From: Gemmatimonadaceae bacterium
GTDB taxonomy: Bacteria > Latescibacterota > UBA2968 > UBA8231
Assembly: GCA_002726335.1 (NCBI GenBank)
Contig: PBSR01000078.1
Location: forward strand, 1-29,582
Direction: 5' to 3'
DNA: 29,582 nucleotides
Of the stretch, positions 21,856-29,582 are shown in pieces (within the stretch, counting starts at the first letter, position 1; every line of letters begins with the position of its first letter). Position numbers and translations under genes: made by a program. The notes under the pieces were generated by a model, which made no database searches, was not told the DNA's origin, and saw only the letters and a program-made list of their open reading frames with translations.

Positions 21856-24636
21856 CTACTTGCTCTGCGCCCGGAAAACCAGATCCGTCGGCGGGTTTTC
21901 GGTGTAGTCCTCACAGCGATCGGCGTATAGAGCGGCGGGGCCGTCGGTGGCGTCGACGCTGACGGCCTGCTCGAACAGCGCCTTGGCCCTGGCAAACTCG
22001 AACTGATCGTAGAGCTCCAGGCCCTGGTTGTAGAGGTCGAGGACATCCATCTTGAGCTGGGGCAGGTCACCCTTGCGATCGAGGATCTCGTACGCGGTAA
22101 CCGAATCCTCCTTGCCGACGACCTGGATGATGTCGAGACGCCGGGCCTCGACCTTGTCCGCTACGGCTTCGTAGATGGCCTCGTTTACCATGATTCCCGT
22201 ACCGTAGATCTTCTGGCCACTCTCGAAGCGCGCGGCCAGATTGACGGTGTCGCCCATCATCGTGTAGTCGGTGCGCGACAGGGAGCCCATGTTGCCCACC
22301 ACCATCGGTCCGGCGGTGAGCCCCATGCGTACGTGGGCGAAAATACGGCCCTGATCTTCCCAACGCTCCCGCAGCTGCTGCAGCGCTGGCGGCAGGGATT
22401 TGTCCTGATTCCAGCGATCGCGCATCTCGACCAGTCGCCGCTGTTGATCGACACAGGCCATGCACCCTCGTTCGGCATGGTCCTCGTAGTAGACCGGGGC
22501 GCCGTAGAAGGCGAGGATGGCGTCGCCTTCGAACTTGTCGATGGTGCCGCCGTAGTCCTCGACGATGGCGCACATCTCCTGCAGGTACTCGTTGATGAAC
22601 GTCACCAGTTCGACGGGCGTGAGACATTCAGAGATCGTCGAGAAGCTGGCCACATCCGAGAAGAAAGCGGTCATGACGCGTTCTTCCCCACCGAGCTGTT
22701 CGACCATGCCAGGATTGTTCATGATCTCGTTGACGACGGCCGGCGACAGGTAGTGACCGAAAGCCCCCTGGACGAACTCCTTCTCCTTCTCCTTGATGAC
22801 GTAGCCGTAGATGGTCAGCGCCAGATAACCGATGACGAGGGTCATCAGTGGTGCGACGATCTCGAGCCACAGTCCGGCGTGAGTGAAGGCGAAAAAGGCG
22901 ACGGCGCCGTAGAGCCCCACGAGGCCGGCGATCAGAGCGGCTCCCGTGAGGACGCGCAGGCCGGGAATGACGAGGGACAGCAAAACACCGAGGGCGACGA
23001 TGAGCAGGGCATCCGTCCACGGCGGCATACGCCGGATGAAGGCGTCCTGAAGGATCGTGTTGAGCACGTTCGGGTAGATGCCCACCATCGGGTAGTTGCC
23101 CTCGACGGGCGTCACACTGAGGTCGGTGGTACCCGGTGCGGTGAGACCATAGAACAGGACCTTGCCGGCCACGTCGTCGGGCGTGACGGAGGCCGAGCGG
23201 CCCCGGCGCGACTGGTAGCGTTCATAGGGATAGAAGTAGAGGGGATGGGCGGCTGCTGGCAGGACTCCGTCTTCTAGAGAGGCACGCACGAAGTAGGCGC
23301 TCTGCTCGACGAGGACCGGGTCGTCGTCAGGCCGGGACGCCTGCAGTTCAGCTACGAGGATATCGCCATCATTGTCGATCTGTGCCGCAATACTGAGAGT
23401 ACGTTGTACCTGCTCAAAGAGCAGTATGTGGTGCTCGGGAGGCACGTCAACGCCACGTGACTTCCAGAAAGACTGTGCAGTCAAGTTGGGATTCTGGGTC
23501 AACGCCGCCTCAACCCCACTGGCTTGCGCGAACAGACGCAGAACGGTCTGGAGCATGTCGCGATCGCGGTAGCCAGCCCGGATCAAGGAGCGCACAAGTT
23601 TGCGGGTGTCTCCCATCTGTGAATCCTCGGCGACAAGGCGTTTCATCTCGTCGAGCAAGGCCTGTTGTGCCTGTCTCCTGGCCGCCTGCCGCAGGGTCGC
23701 GTGCGGATAGTGATTGAAGGTGTCCTGCCAACGTCCGGACCAGTTGACATTCATGTTGCCGCTGGCGTCGATCGGGATCTCGAGATCGCGTACACTACCG
23801 TCGGGCATTTGCGCCTGCGGCAGGCGTACATGGTGTCCGGGTTCGATCTCGATCGAGGTGATGGGGATCTCGAGTATGTCGCAGGCCATGGCCAGGGCCA
23901 TGGAGGGGAAGACGACATCCTCGTACTGATAGACCAGGGGATACCGTCGACGCGCGCCATCGACGTCCGTCACCGTCTGGGCGTAGGCGAAATTGCGGGC
24001 CTTTTCGCGCAGGGAGCGCAGGGGCGGGTCGAAGTCGACGCCCCGGGCCAGCGTGCTGCCATCGCCGTCGATCAGGCGGGGAGAGCGCTCGCGGATCGTC
24101 TGCAGGGCAAGATCCTGGTCCGCGGTGCGTGGTTCGACGGGGCGCACGCTGTCGGGCACGACGACGGTCTGGGCCAGGTAGACATTGCCGGCCTCGGCGA
24201 TCGCCTGTTGGAACATGGCGTCGAAGTCAGAGCGCTCGAGCAGCGCCTCGACGGACGCGGCGTCAATCTGCGCCAGTTCGCGAAGCTGATTCTCCGACAC
24301 GAGATTCGTGGAGGGCTCGATAAAGAAGACATCGAACCCGACCAGTCGCGCACCGTAGTCGCTGAGGAGACGGACGACCTCGGTGTACTTGTCCCGGGTC
24401 CAGTCCTGGTAGCGCCCTTCCGCCTCGACACTCTGCAGATCGATATCGATGGTCCCCAGGTGGGGGCTCATCGCCGGCGGCCCGAAGGCCGAATTGCGCA
24501 CGTTGAAGCGCCAGTCGTAGGTGACCAGTTCGGCGCGCTCGTAGATCTGTGTGAGGGAGAACAGGAAGACGAGCACGCCGACCAGCGGGCCCAGTGCGAG
24601 CTGAATGATCTGGTCCTGGTTTTTTCCGTCAGCCAT
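21856..24636 (-). CDS. CHASE2-domain membrane adenylate cyclase
   Basis: This is a 926-residue membrane enzyme. After an N-terminal membrane segment (about 12-30) comes a long extracytoplasmic CHASE2 sensor (RFNVRN, GTIDIDLQSVE, VGFDVFF, NYPMVGIYPNV). Three membrane helices (about 538-612) lead to a class III cyclase domain. Metal-binding Asp residues are in FFSDVASFS (about 657) and FEGDAILAFYG; the adenine-selective Lys is in DKFEGD; and DTVNLAAR holds the transition-state Asn and Arg. A TPR-like C-terminal tail follows. cAMP synthesis is predicted. The ATG has no Shine-Dalgarno and lies 15 bases after a terminator T-tract. It is the first gene of the cluster leading to cpoB, with 57 bases between. 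Confidence 0.92.
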   Translation of the reverse strand: MADGKNQDQIIQLALGPLVGVLVFLFSLTQIYERAELVTYDWRFNVRNSAFGPPAMSPHLGTIDIDLQSVEAEGRYQDWTRDKYTEVVRLLSDYGARLVGFDVFFIEPSTNLVSENQLRELAQIDAASVEALLERSDFDAMFQQAIAEAGNVYLAQTVVVPDSVRPVEPRTADQDLALQTIRERSPRLIDGDGSTLARGVDFDPPLRSLREKARNFAYAQTVTDVDGARRRYPLVYQYEDVVFPSMALAMACDILEIPITSIEIEPGHHVRLPQAQMPDGSVRDLEIPIDASGNMNVNWSGRWQDTFNHYPHATLRQAARRQAQQALLDEMKRLVAEDSQMGDTRKLVRSLIRAGYRDRDMLQTVLRLFAQASGVEAALTQNPNLTAQSFWKSRGVDVPPEHHILLFEQVQRTLSIAAQIDNDGDILVAELQASRPDDDPVLVEQSAYFVRASLEDGVLPAAAHPLYFYPYERYQSRRGRSASVTPDDVAGKVLFYGLTAPGTTDLSVTPVEGNYPMVGIYPNVLNTILQDAFIRRMPPWTDALLIVALGVLLSLVIPGLRVLTGAALIAGLVGLYGAVAFFAFTHAGLWLEIVAPLMTLVIGYLALTIYGYVIKEKEKEFVQGAFGHYLSPAVVNEIMNNPGMVEQLGGEERVMTAFFSDVASFSTISECLTPVELVTFINEYLQEMCAIVEDYGGTIDKFEGDAILAFYGAPVYYEDHAERGCMACVDQQRRLVEMRDRWNQDKSLPPALQQLRERWEDQGRIFAHVRMGLTAGPMVVGNMGSLSRTDYTMMGDTVNLAARFESGQKIYGTGIMVNEAIYEAVADKVEARRLDIIQVVGKEDSVTAYEILDRKGDLPQLKMDVLDLYNQGLELYDQFEFARAKALFEQAVSVDATDGPAALYADRCEDYTENPPTDLVFRAQSK

Positions 24637-24651
24637 GGCAACGGCGAAAGC

Positions 24652-24690
24652 TAAGAAAAAAGGAGAGGTCGGGCTCGCCGACCTCTCCTT
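24652..24690 (-). terminator. Rho-independent terminator upstream of the cyclase gene
   Basis: On the minus strand a 12-13 bp stem (24678-24690 with 24660-24672, 5-base loop) is followed by TTTTTTCTTAG. It ends the TPR-gene transcript. Its 5' arm contains the predicted transcription start of the cyclase gene. Confidence 0.85.
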
Positions 24691-24699
24691 ATTATATCA
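24691..24699 (-). promoter_or_regulatory. Possible extended -10 promoter for the cyclase operon
   Basis: The minus strand reads TGATATAAT (24699-24691), a TGn extended -10 with a perfect TATAAT. No good -35 is seen. Transcription would begin near 24684, inside the 5' arm of the terminator hairpin. Confidence 0.45.
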
Positions 24700-24738
24700 C
24701 TCACGCCCGTCAGGGGGGTGGTGCCCCGATGCGGACCT

Positions 24739-25287
24739 TCAGCGTGACGCCATGCGCGTCAGGTCTTTCTGTGCCTTGGCGGCCCACGTCGACTGCGGGT
24801 GATCCTTGGACACGCGAGTGTAGTAATCGCGAGCCTCCGTGTTCTGGCCCAGTTTCTCATAACACTGGGCGACGAAGTATTTCTGCATGGGAGCGTTGGC
24901 CGATTTCGGACCCTCGGCGATGGCCTTCGTCAGCGTCTCGATGGCTTTGTGCAGCTTGTCCTGGCTGGGGTAGCGCTTGGCGCCCTTGTAGTAGAGCTTG
25001 TCGAGGATGGCGTCCTCAGCCTCGGCACCACGTACACCGGCGACGGTGACCGTTTCCTGGAGCTTGTGTTCTTCGGTCTTGACCATGTCGTCGACCTGCG
25101 TCCAGATCGTATTCAGCCACTCCTCGTCGACTACATCGTCCACGTCTATCTCGGCCGAGTCACCGGCTTGGCCCTGCGTCTGAGCACTGGCCTGGGTACC
25201 GGTCTCCGCCGCGTCCTGCTGCCCCATCACCGGCACCGCTACCAGAGCCAGCAGCGCCAGGGCGAGTATCCACTTCGGCGCTTTCAT
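24739..25287 (-). CDS. Exported TPR-repeat protein
   Basis: This is a 182-residue protein starting at ATG 25287, with GGGAG seven bases upstream. A signal peptide (WILALALLALVAVPVMGQQ) is followed by a low-complexity linker rich in Ala, Gln, Thr and Asp. A helical region then ends in TPR-like repeats (KAIETLTKAIAEGP, KYFVAQCYEKLGQNTEARDYYTRVSKDHPQS). It probably serves as a periplasmic protein-interaction module. It sits between the large PorV-TPR fusion gene and the cyclase terminator. It may be monocistronic, since 233 bases separate it from the upstream gene. Confidence 0.8.
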   Translation of the reverse strand: MKAPKWILALALLALVAVPVMGQQDAAETGTQASAQTQGQAGDSAEIDVDDVVDEEWLNTIWTQVDDMVKTEEHKLQETVTVAGVRGAEAEDAILDKLYYKGAKRYPSQDKLHKAIETLTKAIAEGPKSANAPMQKYFVAQCYEKLGQNTEARDYYTRVSKDHPQSTWAAKAQKDLTRMASR

Positions 25288-25363
25288 GCGAGCTCTCCCT
25301 GTTCGTGTCCAATGCAGGCTGTCAGCGCGGGTCTGCGCTGCAGTCCATGTCTCACTCCAATAA

Positions 25364-25385
25364 GATCGACCGGATCCGACCGATC
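25364..25385. repeat. Imperfect 22-bp palindrome upstream of the TPR gene
   Basis: The + strand reads GATCGAC-CGGATCCG-ACCGATC-like sequence, with inverted GATCG/CGATC ends and a CGGATCCG centre; two pairs are mismatched. It lies about 80 bases before the TPR gene start and could be a regulator site. Confidence 0.35.
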
Positions 25386-25470
25386 CGCCATGATCTGTAT
25401 CACACATGAAGATGGTCAGCGCGTCGCCTCTCATCTTCTTCAGACGCGGCCCTGCCGCGCCGGGTTCCTG

Positions 25471-25520
25471 ACCAGCAAGCTGGTTTCGAGCAACAAGTTG
25501 CTTTCGAGCAGCAAGCTGCT
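25471..25520. repeat. Three tandem 14-bp palindromes separated by TTCG
   Basis: accagcaagctggt (25471-25484), agcaacaagttgct (25489-25502) and agcagcaagctgct (25507-25520) each form a perfect 6-bp stem around AA, joined by identical TTCG spacers (18-bp period). Bases that differ between copies change in pairs and keep the stem. The array directly abuts the stop codon of the large fusion gene (25521). Confidence 0.85.
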
Positions 25521-28500
25521 CTACTCCTCTTCGAGGAAGTCGAGGTATCCCTGGTACGACGGCTCCATGTCTACCAGCTGCCGGTAGATGACGGCCGCCT
25601 CGTGGCGTCGTCCCTGCAGGTGACGGACGATGGCCATGTTCAGCCGGATGCCGGCGTCCGTGGGTGTCAGCTCCTCGGCACGCTCAAACATCGTGAAGGC
25701 CTCATCGTAGTCTCCCAGGTGGGTGAGCACGACGCCGCGGGCGTTGAGGCCTGCAGCCTGCCGCGGATCGGCGGCCAGGGCATCGTCCAGCCGCGCCAGC
25801 GCCTTGTCCCACTGCTGTTGCTGCATGTACCCGGTGGCGATCCGGTAGCTCTCATCCGCTGTCTCGGTGGCGGCGAGGAAATCGTAGAGACCGGAATAGC
25901 TGTCGTCCTCGGCGACCACCTGGCGATAGAGCACATCGGCCCGATCATAGTTGCCCAGCAGGTGGTGGGCCAGGGCCACGTTCAGCCGGTAGCCCATCTG
26001 GTCGGAACCCAGCTGTACGGCACTCTCAAAGGCCTGCAGCGCATCTTCAGCCCGCCCCTGGCGGGCCAGCACGACACCCCGGGCGTTGTGGGCGTCGGCA
26101 TAGCCGGCATCCGCCTCGATGGCCAGGTCGAACTGTTCGAGGGCCTGATCCAGCCGCAACTGCCTCAGGTAACTGACGCCGATCTCGTGATACTGCTCGG
26201 CGTCACCCACCGACGAGAGGAAGTCGAACAGCTCACCGTACCCCTCATCGAGAGACACGACCTGTTCGAAGTATTCGTCGGCCTGCTCGCGTTCACCGTT
26301 GAGGTAATAGGTGAGGGCGATGTTCATGCGCACGCCATTGTCGTCGCTGACGGCCAGAGAACGGCGGTAATAGTCGAGGGCCTCGTCGTAGGCGCCCAGG
26401 CGGGTGGCGATGACGCCCTGGGCGTTGAGTGCGTCGGCGTGGCTGGTGCGCATGCCGAGGGCCCGGTCGAACATGCCCGCTGCCTTCTCCAGGTGGTTGG
26501 CACGCAGGTAGGCGACACCGGCGTCATAGGCGCCGTCCGGCGTGTCGAGGGAGGTGACCGAACCCAGGGCGATCTCATCGGTGCGCCGGTCGAAGAACTC
26601 GAGGTCTCGCGACAGCAGGCTGTCCACCCTGTCCGTTGTCGGCAGCACGATGTCCTGAGCCGGCAGGACGGGGGCCTTGTACGTCTGCATCCACTTCTGG
26701 ACGTAGACCTCGTCGACAAGGTCACGTGGCTTGAGCCGCTTGTACTCGCCGACTCCCTGGCGCCAGGCATCGGCGAAGGTGAAGCCGTACATCGTGGTTT
26801 CCACCGGAATCCAGACCCGCCCCTGCCACTCGACGTACTCGGCTGGGGAGCTGAAATGGTCCTCGGCGCGGTCGAGCGGTATGCCCGAGTCGAACATGAG
26901 GTAGATGTGTCCAGCCCCCGGGTCGTTGGCCTCGAGGAATGCGGTGTCGATGCTGAGGTTTTCCAGCAGTGACGCATAGAGTACGGTCAGATCGTCACAG
27001 TCACCGATCTTGACGTCCACGTCCTCGGGCTTGGCCAGCAGTTCGCTGGGATACTGCACGGTGTCGAAGATCGTCTTGTCGTCGGAGATGCTGGCAAACG
27101 GGGTTTTCTGGTCGGCCTGGTAGCTGAGGCGGTACATGCCCAGAGCGTCATAGAGTACGGCCGCCTTGCCCATGTTCGAGTTGTTGAACTTGCGGGACAG
27201 CACGTCGTCGTACCGCTGGACGAGACCGCGAGCCAGACCTGCCACGGCCAGATCCGAGGGCGTGACAAAGGCGGCGGCCATGCCCTCCACATTCCAGCTG
27301 AGCTTACCTTTGCCGGCCACATAAACCCGTTCCAGCTGCTTTTCGACCTTCTGTTCCCGCCGGTCACGCGAGTAGGAGACGGAGACAACGGGTGTGACGA
27401 AGTGGTCGTAGTAGGCATCAGCCTCGTTGAACAGGTCGGAGTCGAAAGTCACCGAGAAGGCGTATTTCTCGGAGCTCTGCGCCGGCAGGATGATGGTCTC
27501 GGTGTGGGGAACACTCATCACGCGCGGCAGGAACAGACCGACGGTGGCCTCGATGGGCTGGGCCGCCGAATTCGTCAGCACCACATCGAAGAACTCACTC
27601 TCCTGGTAGTGCGGGTAGAGGGAGCGAAACACCGGGCTCGGCCGCACGGTGGCATCCTTGATGGTGATGACCCGTGGATTGTAGGCCAGCGACACCGACG
27701 TGTAGTGTGTGGCGTCGAGCACCGGGTGGCGCTCGTAGGCATAGTCGATGCGGGCGAAGCGGTATTTGACTCCCAGTCCGAAGCTGGTCGTGGTGGCGTC
27801 ACCGCCGCTGTCGGGGCTGTCGAGCTCGGAGCGCAAACCGGCACGGAGGGCCAGCAGGCCCTGCACCCAGTATTCGGCGCCCAGGCGCACGTGGTCGTCG
27901 ACATCGCTGGCCACTGTGAGACCTTCGATCGGCTTCCAGGCCAGCCCGGCCCGCCAGCGGCTGTCGTGAATCGTCTCGTTGAGGCCGCTGTCGTGCTCGA
28001 CAGAGGTGCCGCCCACGTCCTGCACGGCGAAACCGAAGCGCAGACCGTGGGGCAGGGGGTAGAGCAGGCCCACGTCGAAGCCCACGCCCGTGGCGGACAT
28101 GACGGAGCGGCCATCGAGTTCGGCGTCCTGGGCCAGCCACTTGGCGGCGAGACCGACAGAAGCGTTGCCGATCAGCGGCTGCAGACGGGAGATGCCGTTG
28201 CGATAGCCGTAGGCCAGGCTGATCATGTTGTGTGACGACTGCAGACCCAATCCGCCGGCAACGTCATCAAAGCCGCGGTGGAACCAGTCGAGCCCCAGGG
28301 CGTGGCGCTCGGTGAGGGGCAGCACGTAGGCCAGATACGACTCGTCCAGCCCCAGGCCGTAGCGGTCGGCGTAGGCCCCGGTGATCTCCTGCCGCTGCAG
28401 AGTGGCGATGGCCGCCGGATTCCAGCGCACAGCGGCAGCGTCTGAGGCAACAGCGGAGAAGGCCCCACCCATGCCGATGGCGCGCACGCCGACATCGGTC

Positions 28501-28598
28501 TGGCGAGAGGCGGCATCGACAGAGGCCGAGACGAGGACACCGGCAAGCAGCGTGAAGCATACGTTGCGGAGCCGCGATTTTCGAAGGACCGTATTCAC
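25521..28598 (-). CDS. PorV-like outer-membrane barrel fused to transglutaminase-like and TPR domains
   Basis: This is a 1025-residue protein from GTG 28598, chosen because it follows the previous stop by four bases and gives a signal peptide (VCFTLLAGVLVSASVDA); the frame opens 13 codons earlier at ATG 28637. The N-terminal part (about 30-320) matches the PorV/UPF0164 barrel: VGVRAIGMGGAFSAVASD, VRWNPAAIA and a barrel end at YRFARIDYAYERHP. An Ig-like region follows. A transglutaminase-like domain has Cys534 in GDCDDLTVLYASLLE, His564 in GHIYLMFD and Glu in VWIPVETTM, a plausible Cys-His-acid triad. From about 690 to the end run many TPR units (for example AGVAYLRANHLEKAAGMFDRAL). I know of no named family with this order. 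It probably anchors a periplasmic TPR and protease-like or scaffold module at the outer membrane. Confidence 0.8.
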   Translation of the reverse strand: MNTVLRKSRLRNVCFTLLAGVLVSASVDAASRQTDVGVRAIGMGGAFSAVASDAAAVRWNPAAIATLQRQEITGAYADRYGLGLDESYLAYVLPLTERHALGLDWFHRGFDDVAGGLGLQSSHNMISLAYGYRNGISRLQPLIGNASVGLAAKWLAQDAELDGRSVMSATGVGFDVGLLYPLPHGLRFGFAVQDVGGTSVEHDSGLNETIHDSRWRAGLAWKPIEGLTVASDVDDHVRLGAEYWVQGLLALRAGLRSELDSPDSGGDATTTSFGLGVKYRFARIDYAYERHPVLDATHYTSVSLAYNPRVITIKDATVRPSPVFRSLYPHYQESEFFDVVLTNSAAQPIEATVGLFLPRVMSVPHTETIILPAQSSEKYAFSVTFDSDLFNEADAYYDHFVTPVVSVSYSRDRREQKVEKQLERVYVAGKGKLSWNVEGMAAAFVTPSDLAVAGLARGLVQRYDDVLSRKFNNSNMGKAAVLYDALGMYRLSYQADQKTPFASISDDKTIFDTVQYPSELLAKPEDVDVKIGDCDDLTVLYASLLENLSIDTAFLEANDPGAGHIYLMFDSGIPLDRAEDHFSSPAEYVEWQGRVWIPVETTMYGFTFADAWRQGVGEYKRLKPRDLVDEVYVQKWMQTYKAPVLPAQDIVLPTTDRVDSLLSRDLEFFDRRTDEIALGSVTSLDTPDGAYDAGVAYLRANHLEKAAGMFDRALGMRTSHADALNAQGVIATRLGAYDEALDYYRRSLAVSDDNGVRMNIALTYYLNGEREQADEYFEQVVSLDEGYGELFDFLSSVGDAEQYHEIGVSYLRQLRLDQALEQFDLAIEADAGYADAHNARGVVLARQGRAEDALQAFESAVQLGSDQMGYRLNVALAHHLLGNYDRADVLYRQVVAEDDSYSGLYDFLAATETADESYRIATGYMQQQQWDKALARLDDALAADPRQAAGLNARGVVLTHLGDYDEAFTMFERAEELTPTDAGIRLNMAIVRHLQGRRHEAAVIYRQLVDMEPSYQGYLDFLEEE

Positions 28599-28602
28599 GC
28601 CG

Positions 28603-29582
28603 CTATGGCTCGTCGATGACGATGACATCACCGCCACTCACGTTGGGGCCGATACCGGCCTGCGGGTTTCCGGGGAACAGGACCGAGACGTTGTAAGCGT
28701 CGGCTGGTGCGCCGAAGATGACCTCAGCGCCACCGGCTGTCGTGCCGTCATCGGAGGTCACGGTGCGCGGAACCGCCATGGGCGGCAAGACCTGCTGGAA
28801 GGCGACGGTGTCGTTAGATACGGCGTCGATCAGGTACACTTTCGCCCCGTAGCCGTAGAGGTTAGCGCCTCCGGCGGCGGCACCCTTGCCGCGCACGACG
28901 ACGCGCAGGAACAGCGAATCGTCGGCCACGTTCTGGTAGAGCCGGTTGTTGCCGCCGCCAAAGGGGCCCAATCCGTCGGTGACGTAGAGGTCAGGCGTGC
29001 CGTTGGTATCGATGTCAGCGAAAGCTACGGAAAGATGGGCGGAAGCTGTCACAGGTAGACTGGCCGTGCCAGTGGAGTCGGCGAAAACCCCAGTGGCCGA
29101 ACCGGCGGCCAGCACGTCGGGCTGTAGCTGGCGATCGGCGCCGTTGGCGAGGTAGAGGTCGAGCCAGCCGTCACCGTTGACGTCCGCCCATGCAGCCATG
29201 GCGGTGACCCACCCGGAACTGAGCAGATCCACGTCGGCCGCGGCTGCCTGGTCGGTAAAGGTGTCCTGCCCGTCGTTGCGGTAGAGAGCGTTGGCACCCA
29301 CGTTGCTCACGTAGAGATCGAGGTCGCCATCGTTGTCGTAGTCAGCCCAGGTTCCAGACTGGCCGATCTCGGCGTCGGCCAGGGACAGGGCACAGGCGAT
29401 CTCGGTGAACACTCCCTCAGCGGCGTTCAGATCGTTTCGGTAGAGGCCGTTCTCCTGCTCGCGGTTGACGACGTAGAGGTCGAGGTCGCCGTCGTTGTCG
29501 TAGTCGATCCACTGGGCCGAGACGCTGTTCCGGTTGTCTCCCACACCGGAGGCGGAGGCCACATCGCTGAACGTTCCCCCTC
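28603..29582 (-). CDS. FG-GAP/VCBS-repeat protein with ASPIC/UnbV-like C-terminus, partial
   Basis: The minus-strand frame is open from the right window edge to a TAG at 28603 (326 codons seen; N-terminus missing). Repeated calcium-binding-like blades are clear: DYDNDGDLDLYVVN, DYDNDGDLDLYVSN, DVNGDGWLDLYLAN and DIDTNGTPDLYVTD, each preceding a LYRND-type strand. The C-terminal part (FLRVVVRGKGAAAG...YGYGAKVYL and the later VLFPGNPQ segment) matches the ASPIC/UnbV domain that ends many such propeller proteins. It is probably secreted or cell-surface and may bind carbohydrate or protein. It is followed after four bases by the PorV-TGL-TPR gene, indicating an operon. Confidence 0.9.
   Translation of the reverse strand, partial: GGTFSDVASASGVGDNRNSVSAQWIDYDNDGDLDLYVVNREQENGLYRNDLNAAEGVFTEIACALSLADAEIGQSGTWADYDNDGDLDLYVSNVGANALYRNDGQDTFTDQAAAADVDLLSSGWVTAMAAWADVNGDGWLDLYLANGADRQLQPDVLAAGSATGVFADSTGTASLPVTASAHLSVAFADIDTNGTPDLYVTDGLGPFGGGNNRLYQNVADDSLFLRVVVRGKGAAAGGANLYGYGAKVYLIDAVSNDTVAFQQVLPPMAVPRTVTSDDGTTAGGAEVIFGAPADAYNVSVLFPGNPQAGIGPNVSGGDVIVIDEP

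Noticed and set aside
25602..26972. 456-codon + strand frame opposite the TPR region of the fusion gene
   Set aside because: Its repetitive composition is the mirror image of the TPR repeats on the minus strand.

Overview
The window is GC-rich, densely packed DNA from a Gram-negative (diderm) bacterium. Evidence for an outer membrane is direct: a BamD-type lipoprotein, a CpoB/YbgF-type Tol-Pal periplasmic protein, a PorV-like outer-membrane barrel domain, and several exported or lipid-anchored proteins. A secreted protein ending in a TPNGDG / FlgD-Ig type C-terminal module, next to PorV-like and FG-GAP/ASPIC proteins, points to the FCB superphylum or a related candidate phylum (Latescibacterota-, Poribacteria- or Gemmatimonadota-like). 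The enolase-superfamily and URO-D-family genes fit such heterotrophs. The phylum is inference only; no rRNA gene is present.

Layout. 1-1769: a cut-off mandelate racemase/galactonate dehydratase-like gene (-) divergent from a URO-D-family gene (+). 1783-4161 (-): hybrid histidine kinase that looks N-terminally truncated, bordered by a + strand terminator hairpin. 4288-5787: a small Cys-rich PCYCGC-like exported protein (+) convergent with a secreted sialidase-fold protein (-); both carry a CxCCG motif. 5867-10360 (-): a signalling cluster made of a sigma54-dependent response regulator broken by a C9 homopolymer frameshift, its overlapping HAMP histidine kinase, a promoter with four copies of a 16-bp palindrome, a hybrid kinase with a FixL-like haem PAS domain, and a fragment of a K+ channel. 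10379-15138 (+): RsmB/NOP2-type RNA methyltransferase, small lipoprotein, HD/PDEase-like phosphohydrolase, and a glycyl radical enzyme with an unusual active-site loop. 15323-17698 (-): secreted discoidin-like protein. 17876-17952 (-): tRNA-Arg(ACG) with a likely promoter and terminator.

18007-24636 (-) reads as one compact cluster transcribed cyclase > cpoB > unknown exported protein > bamD > nadD > thrC, with several 4-base start/stop overlaps from the unknown protein onward. It mixes envelope assembly with NAD and threonine synthesis. A terminator hairpin precedes the CHASE2-adenylate cyclase and overlaps a possible extended -10 promoter. 24739-29582 (-): a TPR protein, three tandem palindromes, a 1025-residue PorV-transglutaminase-TPR fusion, and a cut-off FG-GAP/ASPIC protein.

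The most notable items are the predicted oxygen-sensing kinase about 2.7 kb from an oxygen-labile glycyl radical enzyme with a GCHW loop, the PorV-TGL-TPR fusion, the palindrome array at the kinase/regulator promoter, and the tandem palindromes with paired base changes after the fusion gene. No CRISPR array, transposase or integrase was found. No gene-free stretch exceeds about 235 bases.
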